From Nitrospira sp. CR1.1 (GTDB taxonomy: Bacteria > Nitrospirota > Nitrospiria > Nitrospirales > Nitrospiraceae), in the NCBI GenBank assembly GCA_014055465.1, contig WIAF01000006.1, positions 62,001 through 126,000 on the forward strand: DNA of 64,000 nt, written 5' to 3'. Below, one piece after another: positions 37,779 through 45,300 of this stretch; within the stretch, counting starts at the first letter, position 1, and each line of letters begins with the position of its first letter. Under the pieces are notes generated by a model that did not search any database, was not told the origin of the DNA, and saw nothing but the letters and a program-made list of their open reading frames with translations. Both the position numbers and the translations under genes were made by a program.

Positions 37779-38223
37779 GAGGGAACGGAGGCGCACCGGC
37801 GGGAGGAGTTCCTGCGCGTCCGCTATCAGGACCTTCGGGCATCAATCCGTCGGCAGGCAACGAAGCGGCATTCACGCGTTTCGTACCCAGATCGACGTGC
37901 CAGATAAAATCACGCTCGAACCACTGCGTCGTGCCCTGTTCGCGCATGTAAATTCGTACTTCGTATCGCTGCTCATCCTGCTTGATCACTTGCCATTCCC
38001 CTAACCGCAGGCCCAGCTTGCGGGCCGCTAGAATTCGCGCTCGTTCGTTGAACGCCTGAAGGATTGTCGGATAGCCGGCAGCGCGGTGAGTCTGCACCAG
38101 CGCGAGAGCCTCGGCCGCGCGCGGATCGGTCATTGGATTGGCGCCTGGCGGCTTCATCCACCAATAGACCAGCCCCCCGATGACGAGAAGCAGGAGCACC
38201 GCGTAATGGATGACTTTACTCAT
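37768..38223 (-). CDS. single-pass membrane hypothetical protein
   Basis: A 151-residue protein with one N-terminal helix (VIHYAVLLLLVIGGLVYWW). The soluble part has a charged helix (AAEALALVQTHRAAGYPTILQAF) and a beta-rich region with EWQVIKQDEQRYEVRIYMRE. The C-terminal tail is proline/alanine-rich. The region beginning at the helix suggests a periplasmic folded domain, but I do not recognise a family. It overlaps the Rieske gene tail-to-tail. Confidence 0.7.
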   Translation of the reverse strand: MSKVIHYAVLLLLVIGGLVYWWMKPPGANPMTDPRAAEALALVQTHRAAGYPTILQAFNERARILAARKLGLRLGEWQVIKQDEQRYEVRIYMREQGTTQWFERDFIWHVDLGTKRVNAASLPADGLMPEGPDSGRAGTPPAGAPPFPPTM

Positions 38224-38426
38224 AACCGTTTACGACCTCTGCCGATCATGTCGAATGAACTGATCACTATATGTGGCAGGTGATTTCACTGTCAATTAGT
38301 GACCAGCCTGCGGAGAAATGAGAAGCCTGGAAGCGAAGCGCCATCGCCGCGCTTGACAAGGCTGCGCAGCGCTATGGTACAAGTACCGGTCAACTTACAA
38401 GACACCATTGGGAGCCTCACCGTTCA

Positions 38427-38870
38427 ATGAAGTTCTTCTTTTACGCGGATAACTTGAACCCGTCCCAACTCAAGCGTCGTGCCCCGGAACATAAGTTCCT
38501 TTTCACGGCCTATCTCCCCGACCACAACGTACAGTTCTGCCGCTGGTCGACGCAGTGGCGCTGCGGCCTGGCGAGCGTCGTGCCGTCGCCGGGAGAGAAA
38601 GTCTGGGGGGCCGTCTTTGAAATCACCGACGAAGATCTCAAAATCCTCGACGAGTTCGAGAACGATGTGCCGCAAGGCGCATACCGGCACCTCCCGGTGA
38701 CCGTGATCACCGAAGAGGGCGAAAAGTTATTGGTCACGACCCATGCGGCGAATCCCATCGGCAAGTTCAAACCGAAGGAACATTATATCGACTGGGTGCT
38801 CAAGGGCGTCAAACAATGGAAGTTGCCCGAAGCATGCAGCGAGCAGTGGAAAGCGTATAAGCCGGCCTGA
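38427..38870 (+). CDS. gamma-glutamylcyclotransferase/AIG2-like protein
   Basis: A 147-residue protein with the GGCT-like beta-barrel fold. MKFFFYADNLNPSQLKRR replaces the usual YGSN phosphate loop, and KILDEFENDVPQGAYRHLPV carries an acidic residue where the catalytic Glu is expected. Such proteins release 5-oxoproline from gamma-glutamyl compounds. The substrate is not readable. A 203 bp gap before it holds no gene that I see. Confidence 0.78.
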   Translation: MKFFFYADNLNPSQLKRRAPEHKFLFTAYLPDHNVQFCRWSTQWRCGLASVVPSPGEKVWGAVFEITDEDLKILDEFENDVPQGAYRHLPVTVITEEGEKLLVTTHAANPIGKFKPKEHYIDWVLKGVKQWKLPEACSEQWKAYKPA

Positions 38871-38912
38871 CACACGCCACAGATCGTCACTTATCCATAC
38901 ATTGAGGTCACG

Positions 38913-39239
38913 ATGCCGAAACCCAAACATCATATCCTTGTCTGCACCAACGCCCGACCGCCGGGTCACCCGAAACCGTCCTGCGGAGGCCAGGGCTCCG
39001 CGCAATTGCTCATGACCTTCAATATGGGCCTGATGCAACGCGGCATCATGCCGGGTGACGTGCTGGTCACGGGATCCTCCTGCCTGGGCCCTTGCGAGCA
39101 AGGACCAACCGTCGTCGTGTATCCGGAAGGCACCTGGTATTCCAAGGTGACGGAAGCCGATGTCGCGACCATCCTCGATGAACACATCAAGGGCGGCAAA
39201 CCGGCCGCGAAGCTGAATCCGGACAGCATCTGGAAGTAA
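38913..39239 (+). CDS. thioredoxin-like [2Fe-2S] ferredoxin
   Basis: A 108-residue ferredoxin of the thioredoxin-like 2Fe-2S type. The four cluster cysteines are visible: HHILVCTNARPP, then SCGGQGS, and the pair SSCLGPCEQG near residue 55. It may transfer electrons to an unrecognised enzyme. The 3' end is followed by a copy of the ~120 bp palindromic repeat (39264-39381) and then by moaB. Confidence 0.88.
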   Translation: MPKPKHHILVCTNARPPGHPKPSCGGQGSAQLLMTFNMGLMQRGIMPGDVLVTGSSCLGPCEQGPTVVVYPEGTWYSKVTEADVATILDEHIKGGKPAAKLNPDSIWK

Positions 39240-39263
39240 CTCCCATCATCCCTTTTCTTTGAG

Positions 39264-39381
39264 GATGATCAACATGCCTTTCCAGCAAGGCCGCAGGCGA
39301 CTCAAACCCGGAGGCGTACCCTCATGGGTACGTTGAGGATTTTGAGGAGCTGAGAACGATGCTGGAAGGCATGTTCATCAT
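39264..39381. repeat. palindromic repeat unit A (subtype 2)
   Basis: Left arm GATGATCAACATGCCTTTCC pairs with the right-arm complement GGAAGGCATGTTCATCAT. The middle holds AAACCCGG, GCGTACCCTCATGGGTACG (inner palindrome) and GAGGATTTTGAGGAGC. Compared with other units, AAAACGG in the arms has become AACATGCC, with a matching change on the right, so pairing is kept. It lies between the ferredoxin stop and moaB. Confidence 0.9.
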
Positions 39382-39390
39382 TCGATCGCT

Positions 39391-39903
39391 ATGAGCACCC
39401 CAAGCCACAAAGAACACAAACACCACGCTCCACGCTCTGTCGGCTGCATGGTTATCACCTGCAGCGATACACGGACGCCCGACACCGACACCAGCGGCCA
39501 GTTGATTCAGAAGCTCCTGAAAGAGAACGGCCACACGATCGCAGCCTACCATCTCGTCAGAGACGAGCCGGCGCAGATCACGGCACGGATCACAGAGGGC
39601 ATTGCTGATGATTCCGTGCAGGCCATCATCATCAACGGCGGGACGGGGATCTCCAGACGAGACTCCACGTTTGAAGCGGTCGATGGCATGCTGGAAAAGC
39701 GGTTGGACGGATTCGGCGAAGTCTTCCGGTTCCTGACCTATCAAGAAATCGGCTCACCGGCCATCATGAGCCGGGCCACCGCCGGCATCATCAAAGGCCG
39801 CGTGTTGTTCTCCACCCCAGGGTCGGAAAACGCCGTGCGCCTGGCGATGGAAAAGCTCATCCTCCCCGAACTTGGTCACCTCATCAAAGAACTCACGAAG
39901 TAG
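39391..39903 (+). CDS. moaB: molybdenum cofactor biosynthesis protein MoaB
   Basis: Molybdopterin adenylyltransferase-like protein of 170 residues in molybdenum cofactor synthesis. The conserved site IINGGTGISRRDSTFEAVD matches MoaB/MogA, and FSTPGSENAVRLAMEKLI is the usual C-terminal segment. An N-terminal HKEHKHHAPRSVGCMVITCSD is a histidine-rich lead-in. It stands alone, 151 bp after the ferredoxin gene. Confidence 0.92.
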   Translation: MSTPSHKEHKHHAPRSVGCMVITCSDTRTPDTDTSGQLIQKLLKENGHTIAAYHLVRDEPAQITARITEGIADDSVQAIIINGGTGISRRDSTFEAVDGMLEKRLDGFGEVFRFLTYQEIGSPAIMSRATAGIIKGRVLFSTPGSENAVRLAMEKLILPELGHLIKELTK

Positions 39904-40042
39904 TAGCTCGTCCGCTTTCAGCGATCAGCAATCAGTCTTCAGCTTTGAGGTTTGCTCAGAACTGACGTCTGTGAGCTGATGTCGATGATTTTGATGCGCC
40001 GAAAAGGAAGCAGAAAACCGCTTGCGCTCTTTGCCTAATCAA

Positions 40043-40163
40043 GGATGCTCAAAACGGTTATTCAGCGAGGCCACAAGGAGTGCGGCGACTGAGGCGTACC
40101 CTTGCGGTACGTCGCAGGGAGATGCACGACTGAGAACGAAGCTGATGGCCGTTTTCAGCATCC
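40043..40163. repeat. palindromic repeat unit B (subtype 1)
   Basis: Begins GGATGCTCAAAACGG and ends CCGTTTTCAGCATCC, exact complements. The middle has CGGCGACTGAGGCGTACCC, TTGC, GGTACGTCGCAGGG. The 139 bases after the moaB stop hold no gene. Confidence 0.9.
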
Positions 40164-40173
40164 GCCCGATGAA

Positions 40174-40290
40174 GGATGTTCAAAACGGCTCTCCAGCAAG
40201 GCCGCAGGCAAAGCAAAACCGGAGGCGTACCCGCAGCGGTACGTCGAGGATTTTGATGAGCCGAGAACGAAGCTGGAAGCCGTTTTGAAC
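40174..40290. repeat. palindromic repeat unit C (subtype 2)
   Basis: Begins GGATGTTCAAAACGG. The middle is AAAACCGGAGGCGTACCC ... GGTACGTCGAGGATTTT, and it ends GGAAGCCGTTTTGAAC. The last bases of the right arm differ, so the outermost stem is degraded. Confidence 0.85.
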
Positions 40291-40299
40291 GGTGGCTGA

Positions 40300-40420
40300 G
40301 GATGCTCAAAACGGTTCTCCAACAAGGCCGCAGGAAGAACGGCGACTGAGGCGTACCCTTGCGGTACGTCGCAGGGAGCCGTGCGACCGAGAACGAAGTT
40401 GGAGGCCGTTTTCAGCATCC
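40300..40420. repeat. palindromic repeat unit D (subtype 1)
   Basis: Begins GGATGCTCAAAACGGTTCTC and ends GGAGGCCGTTTTCAGCATCC, pairing along ~23 bases. It lies 3 bp from the 3' end of the CBS gene (stop at 40423), as at other gene ends. Confidence 0.9.
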
Positions 40421-40422
40421 GA

Positions 40423-40857
40423 CTAGTCTTGGCTGATCTTGGGTTCAGAATACGTCTGCCTCTCAGCCAGTCTCGATTGCGCATACCGCTTGTAGTGCAG
40501 CAAGAGATCGCGGACCGACACGACGCCGACGATCGACCCGCCCTTGGTGACCGCCAGATGGCGCACGCCGAGATCGCCCATCATATCCTGAGCGTCGTCA
40601 ACGGCCTGATTGCTTTCGATGGTGCAGAGCGGAGAGGTCATCACCTGTTCGACCGTGAGCTTGCCTACGTCCTGATTGGTGGCCAAACCCTTTCGGACCA
40701 GATCCGTGTCGGTCACGATCCCGACATGATTTTTCCCCTTTTTGATCAGCAGGGAGCTGACTCGCAAGGTGCGCATCTTCTTCGCCGCACCGCGAATAGA
40801 CGTCGCCGGACCGACGCTTTGAGGTTTCTTGTTCATGATTTGCGCAACAGTCGCCAT
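40423..40857 (-). CDS. two-CBS-domain protein (paralogue)
   Basis: A 144-residue pair of CBS domains. CBS1 includes GIVTDTDLVRKGLATN near residue 48, CBS2 includes LGVRHLAVTKGGSIVGVVSVRDLL near residue 95. Together they form a Bateman module that likely senses adenosine nucleotides. It is similar to the protein at 16728-17120, with a longer, charged C-terminal tail. Preceded by a repeat array at its 3' side and adjacent to the dehydrogenase gene; no operon partner shows its target. Confidence 0.85.
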   Translation of the reverse strand: MATVAQIMNKKPQSVGPATSIRGAAKKMRTLRVSSLLIKKGKNHVGIVTDTDLVRKGLATNQDVGKLTVEQVMTSPLCTIESNQAVDDAQDMMGDLGVRHLAVTKGGSIVGVVSVRDLLLHYKRYAQSRLAERQTYSEPKISQD

Positions 40858-40907
40858 GTCACATACCTTTCTGCCCGTTGGGACAAGAGAGCGGATAATG
40901 AAGCCGA

Positions 40908-41939
40908 TTACGGAACAGTCAGCACGATTTTACCAAAAAATTTCCGATTCAAAAGATATTCTTGCGCACCCCTGGCCTCCGACAGTGGAAACGTGCGGTC
41001 GATCACCGGCCGCAACTTCCCGACGCCGATCAGGTGAGCGGCCTTCAACAACTCGCTCTGGGAGCCCATGTATGACCCCTTGATCGTCAGCTGCCGCGAA
41101 TACACGTAGCGCAGATCGAGCTTAACCTCAGCGCCCGTCGTCGCGCCGCAGGTGACCAGCCGCCCGCCCTTCGCCAACGAATCGATGCACTGCGTCCAAA
41201 CCTCCGGGCCGATGTGCTCGATCACCACATCCACACCGCGGCGATGCGTCAACTCCCGCACCCGCTGATTGACCTGCTCGCGGCTGTGAATGATGACTTC
41301 ATCCGCGCCTAGGGCCTCGGCCTTCGCAACTTTCTCTTCGCTCCCGACCGTGGTCAACACACGAGCGCCGGCCAGTTTGGCCATCTGGATCGCCATGTGC
41401 CCAACCCCGCTGCCGGCGCCCATGATCAACACGTCTTCGCCGGGCCGTATCTCCGCTAACCCGAACAGCATATGCCAGGCAGTCACGGACACCAGAGGAA
41501 AAGCCGCGGCCTGTTCGAACGACAGAGTGCCGGGAATCGGGCGCACGTTCCTGGCCGGCACCTTCACATAGTCTGCGTAGCCGCCGTGGCACATCGCCCC
41601 GATCAATCCATAGGACCGGCACATATTGTCGCGACCGGCTAGACACTGCTCACACCGGCCGCACCCGACACCGGGAGACACATAGATGCGCTCCCCCACG
41701 GCCACCCCTTCCACCTGCGAGCCGATCTGCTGCACCACGCCGGCGATGTCCGAGCCGAGAATATGAGGGAGCGGCATCGGATAGGCGGGACTCCCCTGCC
41801 GAATCCAGATATCCAGATGGTTCAATGCGCAGGCCTTGACCTGCACAAGGACTTCGTCGGCGCCGATCGTCGGCATCGGCATGTCCTGATACTGCAGCTT
41901 TCCCGGCCCGCCATGCTCGTGGAAGACAACCGCGTTCAT
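40908..41939 (-). CDS. zinc-type alcohol dehydrogenase / quinone oxidoreductase family protein
   Basis: A 343-residue MDR superfamily oxidoreductase. The structural zinc cysteines are in GCGRCEQCLAGRDNMC (about residues 93-108). The cofactor loop is LIMGAGSGVGHMAIQMAK. The catalytic zinc position is ACALNHLDIWIRQG, and GSDIAGVVQQI replaces the usual GHE, so the catalytic zinc may be absent, as in quinone reductases. Substrate unknown. ATG 41939 is followed by MNAVVFHEHGGPGKLQY. Confidence 0.88.
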   Translation of the reverse strand: MNAVVFHEHGGPGKLQYQDMPMPTIGADEVLVQVKACALNHLDIWIRQGSPAYPMPLPHILGSDIAGVVQQIGSQVEGVAVGERIYVSPGVGCGRCEQCLAGRDNMCRSYGLIGAMCHGGYADYVKVPARNVRPIPGTLSFEQAAAFPLVSVTAWHMLFGLAEIRPGEDVLIMGAGSGVGHMAIQMAKLAGARVLTTVGSEEKVAKAEALGADEVIIHSREQVNQRVRELTHRRGVDVVIEHIGPEVWTQCIDSLAKGGRLVTCGATTGAEVKLDLRYVYSRQLTIKGSYMGSQSELLKAAHLIGVGKLRPVIDRTFPLSEARGAQEYLLNRKFFGKIVLTVP

Positions 41940-41949
41940 AACACCTCAG

Positions 41950-42046
41950 TGTAACAAACCATGTTGAGTGTCGAGTTGTGAGTCCTGAGTCCCGGGATTC
42001 GGAGCGATTCGTGACTCAACACTTAAGTATTCACAACTCACAACTG
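41950..42046. repeat. imperfect GTGAGT-rich inverted repeat
   Basis: The left side holds TGTTGAGTGTCGAGTTGTGAGTCC, and the right side CGTGACTCAACACTT and CACAACTCACAACTG, which pair with each other and with the left. It lies between the dehydrogenase and PhzF genes, both on the minus strand. The content is low complexity and the alignment is irregular. Confidence 0.6.
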
Positions 42047-42048
42047 CC

Positions 42049-42978
42049 TTAGAAGGTGAGCGTCCCCTCCACCACCATCACCGCTTCTCCACCGACCATC
42101 ACACCCTGAATCGCATCGTCGTCGGAATTCACCTGAATGAAAATGCGAGAGGGGCGATCGATCTCGTACCCCTGCTCGGCGGTGATCTCAGTCTCCGGTC
42201 TGATATCGACGACTCCATGCTGCACCAGATAGGCACCCAGCGCGCCGCTGGCGCTGCCGGTCGCGGGGTCTTCCACGATGCCGATCAACGGGGCGAACAT
42301 GCGCGTATGCACGGTGGAAGACTGTTCAACCGTCATCGTGCTGAAGACCATCATGCCGTTGGCCCCATACTGTTGTGACAACTCGGCGATAGCCGCGACA
42401 TCAGGAACGATCGAACGCACAGCCGTCAAAGTGCGCACCGGCACGATGATGACCGGAAGCCCCGTCGAGACCACCTGCACGGGAAAACGGGTTTCGGTAA
42501 TCGCGGCCTTGGTAATGCCCAGGGACCGGGCGATGGCAAAGAGCGCTTCCGGTTCGTCGATCACATCCAGAAACTGCGGGCTCGGTTGCGCCATGACCAC
42601 GCGTTCGATCATCCCGTCATGGGAATGGATATCGACGGGAAACAGGCCGAGATTACATTCCTGCAGCACCCGTGTGACCGGTTCCCGGAGCGCGAAGCGA
42701 TCCAATGTACTCAGCACAAAAAACGTCCCGATGACCGGATGTCCGGCGAAGGGAATTTCCTGCGTTGGTGTAAAAATGCGCATCTTGACGACAGCCGCCT
42801 GGTCAGTGGGAGGAAACACAAACACGGTTTCCGAGAGATTCATCTCGCGAGCGATCTGTTGTAGCTCGACGTCGGTCAACCCGTCCGCGTCCGGAAACAC
42901 CGCCACGGGATTCCCGCCAAATGGTTCATCGGTAAACACGTCGGCCTGATAGAACTGTAATCGCCGTTGCCCGGGCAT
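42049..42978 (-). CDS. PhzF-family isomerase-like protein
   Basis: A 309-residue protein with the two-domain diaminopimelate-epimerase-like fold. The catalytic glutamate segment is REMNLSETVFVFPP and the glycine-rich loop PFGGNPVAVF lies near residue 20. The second-domain motif is EDPATGSASGALGAYL. PhzF in phenazine synthesis isomerises DHHA, but most family members act on unknown substrates, and no phenazine gene is nearby. ATG 42978 is followed by a purine-rich TGAGGAGTG on the upstream side. Confidence 0.87.
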   Translation of the reverse strand: MPGQRRLQFYQADVFTDEPFGGNPVAVFPDADGLTDVELQQIAREMNLSETVFVFPPTDQAAVVKMRIFTPTQEIPFAGHPVIGTFFVLSTLDRFALREPVTRVLQECNLGLFPVDIHSHDGMIERVVMAQPSPQFLDVIDEPEALFAIARSLGITKAAITETRFPVQVVSTGLPVIIVPVRTLTAVRSIVPDVAAIAELSQQYGANGMMVFSTMTVEQSSTVHTRMFAPLIGIVEDPATGSASGALGAYLVQHGVVDIRPETEITAEQGYEIDRPSRIFIQVNSDDDAIQGVMVGGEAVMVVEGTLTF

Positions 42979-43077
42979 ACACTCCTCAAGAAGATGCTGG
43001 CGGCATGTTGCCCCGAGCCAGTATTTTTTGCAAGGGGGAGGCGGAGCGACACAGATCGGCGCCTAAGAATTGGGAAG

Positions 43078-43140
43078 GCTGCTCAAAACGGCGTCCCACG
43101 AGGCCGTAGCTAAGGGGTACATTGAGGATTTCGGCAACCC
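43078..43140. repeat. palindromic repeat unit E, degenerate left half
   Basis: GGCTGCTCAAAACGGCGTCCCACGAGGCCG matches the left arm of the repeat family and GTACATTGAGGATTTC the middle of subtype 2. No right arm is seen, so this is a decayed or deleted copy. Confidence 0.65.
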
Positions 43141-43175
43141 GATGTGTTAGGCATGCATCTTGGGTTGCAGGCGCC

Positions 43176-43370
43176 GGCTGGTCAAAACGGCATCTGCCAA
43201 GGCCGCGGGGAGCGCGGCAACTGAGGCGGTACATACCAAACTTTGTCGACCCGTTCACCAATCACATACTCTTGGTGAACGGATAAACCCCTTCAGTGCC
43301 CCCTCCCTACTTCTACCGTCGCAGGGAGACAGGTGACCGAAAACGCCGGCAAATGGCGTTTTCACCAGCC
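43176..43370. repeat. palindromic repeat unit F with central insertion
   Basis: Left arm GGCTGGTCAAAACGGCATC, right arm GGCGTTTTCACCAGCC. The middle TGAGGCGGTACAT is separated from CTACCGTCGCAGGGAGAC by ~80 bp not found in other units. That insert has its own inverted repeat CCGTTCACCAA/TTGGTGAACGG. The unit ends 2 bp before the stop of the radical-SAM gene. Confidence 0.85.
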
Positions 43371-43372
43371 GT

Positions 43373-44614
43373 CTAAGAGGGGCGTGGAATCGCTTCGTAC
43401 GCAGCTCTCAACGGATTATTGAGGTATTGCTCCACGTAGTTCTGCAGTGACCCGTGTCGATAGAGCTGCTGATTGGCGAATCGGGTGTCGATCTTGTGCA
43501 GCACCTTCACGCGCACACCAGTTTTCCTGGTGAACTGCTCCAGGCTCACGCCGGTGATATCGGTATAGGGGCCCCGCCCGGACTGCATGATGCATTTCGG
43601 CACGTGGACGACCTTTTCCGTCGTCAACCGACGCGCGATATCATCGAAGGTTAAGAGCACCGTGCAATCCGAATCGCCGCTGAGCAAGGCATTCGGGACG
43701 TAGAGAAACTTCGCGCGATTCTTCCGAAACATAGTCAGAATCTTGTGGACACTGCCCGCCATCACCACCGTATCCTTTTTTTGCAATTCCAATGAATCGA
43801 AGAGGCTGACGATGCGGCGGCGGCTCAAGAATGCCGTGGTGTAGGATTCGGTGTGAATGGTCTGCAGATTCGGCAACCCTAAGTGATAGATCCGCGTCGC
43901 CTCCTCCGGCAGGAATTTCCGCCCCTGCCGCATGAGCGAGGCCGTCTCTTCCTTGAGACCCCGCACCGGAGTGAGCGTCCCCATCCAGAGCACGCATTGC
44001 TGGTTGATCGCGGAAATCGTCGCCGCATCCTTCGACATCGTGTATTGGTCGAACGCGTAGAAGTTCGCGGAAGACACGGCTGGTCCATCCAACACCTTCA
44101 TGAGATGCTTGACGGACGGCGCATGCGGCATCAACCGCTGCCGGTAGTCGCTGAGCGTAATCACCGACAGTTCAAAGTTGATTCGTCCCGGATACTGTGC
44201 AGCCAGTTGGTGGATCTTGGGCACATGCACAAACCCGACGGTAAAAAACTGGATACTCTTGTCGGTATATTTGAGAAAGTCCTCGACCCATTCCATGGCC
44301 TTGGGATGGAGAAACAGATCGGTCCATTCCATGAACTCATTGCCGCCGAGGCACCAGAACTGCGTGGGATCAGTGGGCTTCCGGCTGATGTACTCGAGGA
44401 TGAACTTCCAATCCTCATCGCTGGTTTTCGGCGGATCGAGTGTTTCACGGTAGGAATGATCGAGTTCATAACAGAACTCGCATTTGACCGGGCAGTCCCG
44501 CCCCAGACTCAGGGGAATTTTTCCCGCGTCCATTTCCCTAATGAGCACCTGCCGATAGTCGGTGCGATCTTTGAAGATCGGGGTCGGCTGAAAAATCGGA
44601 AGAGTGGTGGCCAC
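43373..44614 (-). CDS. radical-SAM protein
   Basis: A 413-residue protein with the cluster motif LGRDCPVKCEFCYE (Cys41, Cys45, Cys48; CX3CX2C), so it binds a 4Fe-4S cluster and probably uses SAM. No other radical-SAM sub-family domain is obvious; the second half has PYTDITG and DTRFANQQLYRHGSLQ. The Cys-rich region near residue 340 (VPKCIMQSG) is not a SPASM domain. GTG 44614 starts MATTLPIFQP. The function is unknown. It lies near two longer B12-type radical-SAM genes and a J-like small protein. Confidence 0.85.
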   Translation of the reverse strand: MATTLPIFQPTPIFKDRTDYRQVLIREMDAGKIPLSLGRDCPVKCEFCYELDHSYRETLDPPKTSDEDWKFILEYISRKPTDPTQFWCLGGNEFMEWTDLFLHPKAMEWVEDFLKYTDKSIQFFTVGFVHVPKIHQLAAQYPGRINFELSVITLSDYRQRLMPHAPSVKHLMKVLDGPAVSSANFYAFDQYTMSKDAATISAINQQCVLWMGTLTPVRGLKEETASLMRQGRKFLPEEATRIYHLGLPNLQTIHTESYTTAFLSRRRIVSLFDSLELQKKDTVVMAGSVHKILTMFRKNRAKFLYVPNALLSGDSDCTVLLTFDDIARRLTTEKVVHVPKCIMQSGRGPYTDITGVSLEQFTRKTGVRVKVLHKIDTRFANQQLYRHGSLQNYVEQYLNNPLRAAYEAIPRPS

Positions 44615-44695
44615 AGGTGATATCCCTTGCCTGTCGCCGCTGGGACGACGAAGACTCCATTGACAATGTCAGGATCGAACCGGGAAACTTCCGCT

Positions 44696-44950
44696 ATGAC
44701 CGACGACCGGCTGGCCCAGGCTTTGGCGCTGTTCGCACTCTCTCAGCCTTATAGCCTCGAACAACTCAATCAACAGCGCGACGCTCTTCTCCACACCTGG
44801 GCGCCTCAGCGCTTCGCCAACCTCACGAACAATCCCAAGAAATACATGCAGGCCTACACAAAAGCCGAGGAGATGACCCGCTTGGTCGAGGCTTCCTATG
44901 CCCTGCTTGCTGCGTTAGTCGTCCCCGACGACAACCACCGTCGCTCGTGA
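44696..44950 (+). CDS. small protein with J-domain-like helix pattern, no HPD
   Basis: About 84 residues. PYSLEQLNQQRDALLHTWAPQRFANLTNNP ... ASYALL follows the helix layout of a DnaJ J domain, but the HPD tripeptide is replaced by HTW/APQ. It is therefore a degenerate J-like protein or an unrelated helical one. ATG 44696 is preferred; ATG 44666 and TTG 44627 are possible. It is divergent from the radical-SAM gene at 43373-44614 and upstream of repeat units. Function not recognised. Confidence 0.6.
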   Translation: MTDDRLAQALALFALSQPYSLEQLNQQRDALLHTWAPQRFANLTNNPKKYMQAYTKAEEMTRLVEASYALLAALVVPDDNHRRS

Positions 44951-45038
44951 AACGCCCCCTGAGAACACCGTCGCCCCTCTCTCGTCGTTCGTATCTCGCG
45001 AGAGACGCTTCTTGTTTCACGCGCCGGATTTCCCCACC

Positions 45039-45158
45039 GGATGATCAAAACGTCATACCACATGGCCGCAGGGATGGTGGCGACTGAGTCGTACCCTTGC
45101 GGTACGTCGCAGGGAGACACCCGACCGAGAACGCCGTGAGATGGCGTTTTCATCATCC
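45039..45158. repeat. palindromic repeat unit G (subtype 1)
   Basis: Begins GGATGATCAAAACGTCAT and ends ATGGCGTTTTCATCATCC, pairing with one mismatch. The middle GGCGACTGAGTCGTACCC ... GGTACGTCGCAGGGAGAC matches units B and D. Confidence 0.9.
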
Positions 45159-45178
45159 AGGCAACTCCGCAGCCCCAG

Positions 45179-45297
45179 GGCTGCTCAAAACGGCTTCCCG
45201 CTAGGCCGCAGGCGGGTCAAAACCGGAGGCGTACCCTCAGGGTACGGTGAGGATTTTGACGAGCCGAGAACGACGCGGGAGGCCGTTTTCAGCAGCC
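45179..45297. repeat. palindromic repeat unit H (subtype 2)
   Basis: Begins GGCTGCTCAAAACGGCTTCC and ends GGCCGTTTTCAGCAGCC, with the inner palindrome GTACCCTCAGGGTAC. The arms are intact. It ends 3 bp before the stop codon of the radical-SAM gene at 45301, probably acting as its 3' structure. Confidence 0.9.
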
Positions 45298-45300
45298 CTG

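Noticed and set aside
39904-45297. Possible CRISPR array
   Set aside because: The repeats are long palindromes (~120 bp), irregularly spaced, with genes in between; there are no uniform spacers and no cas genes.
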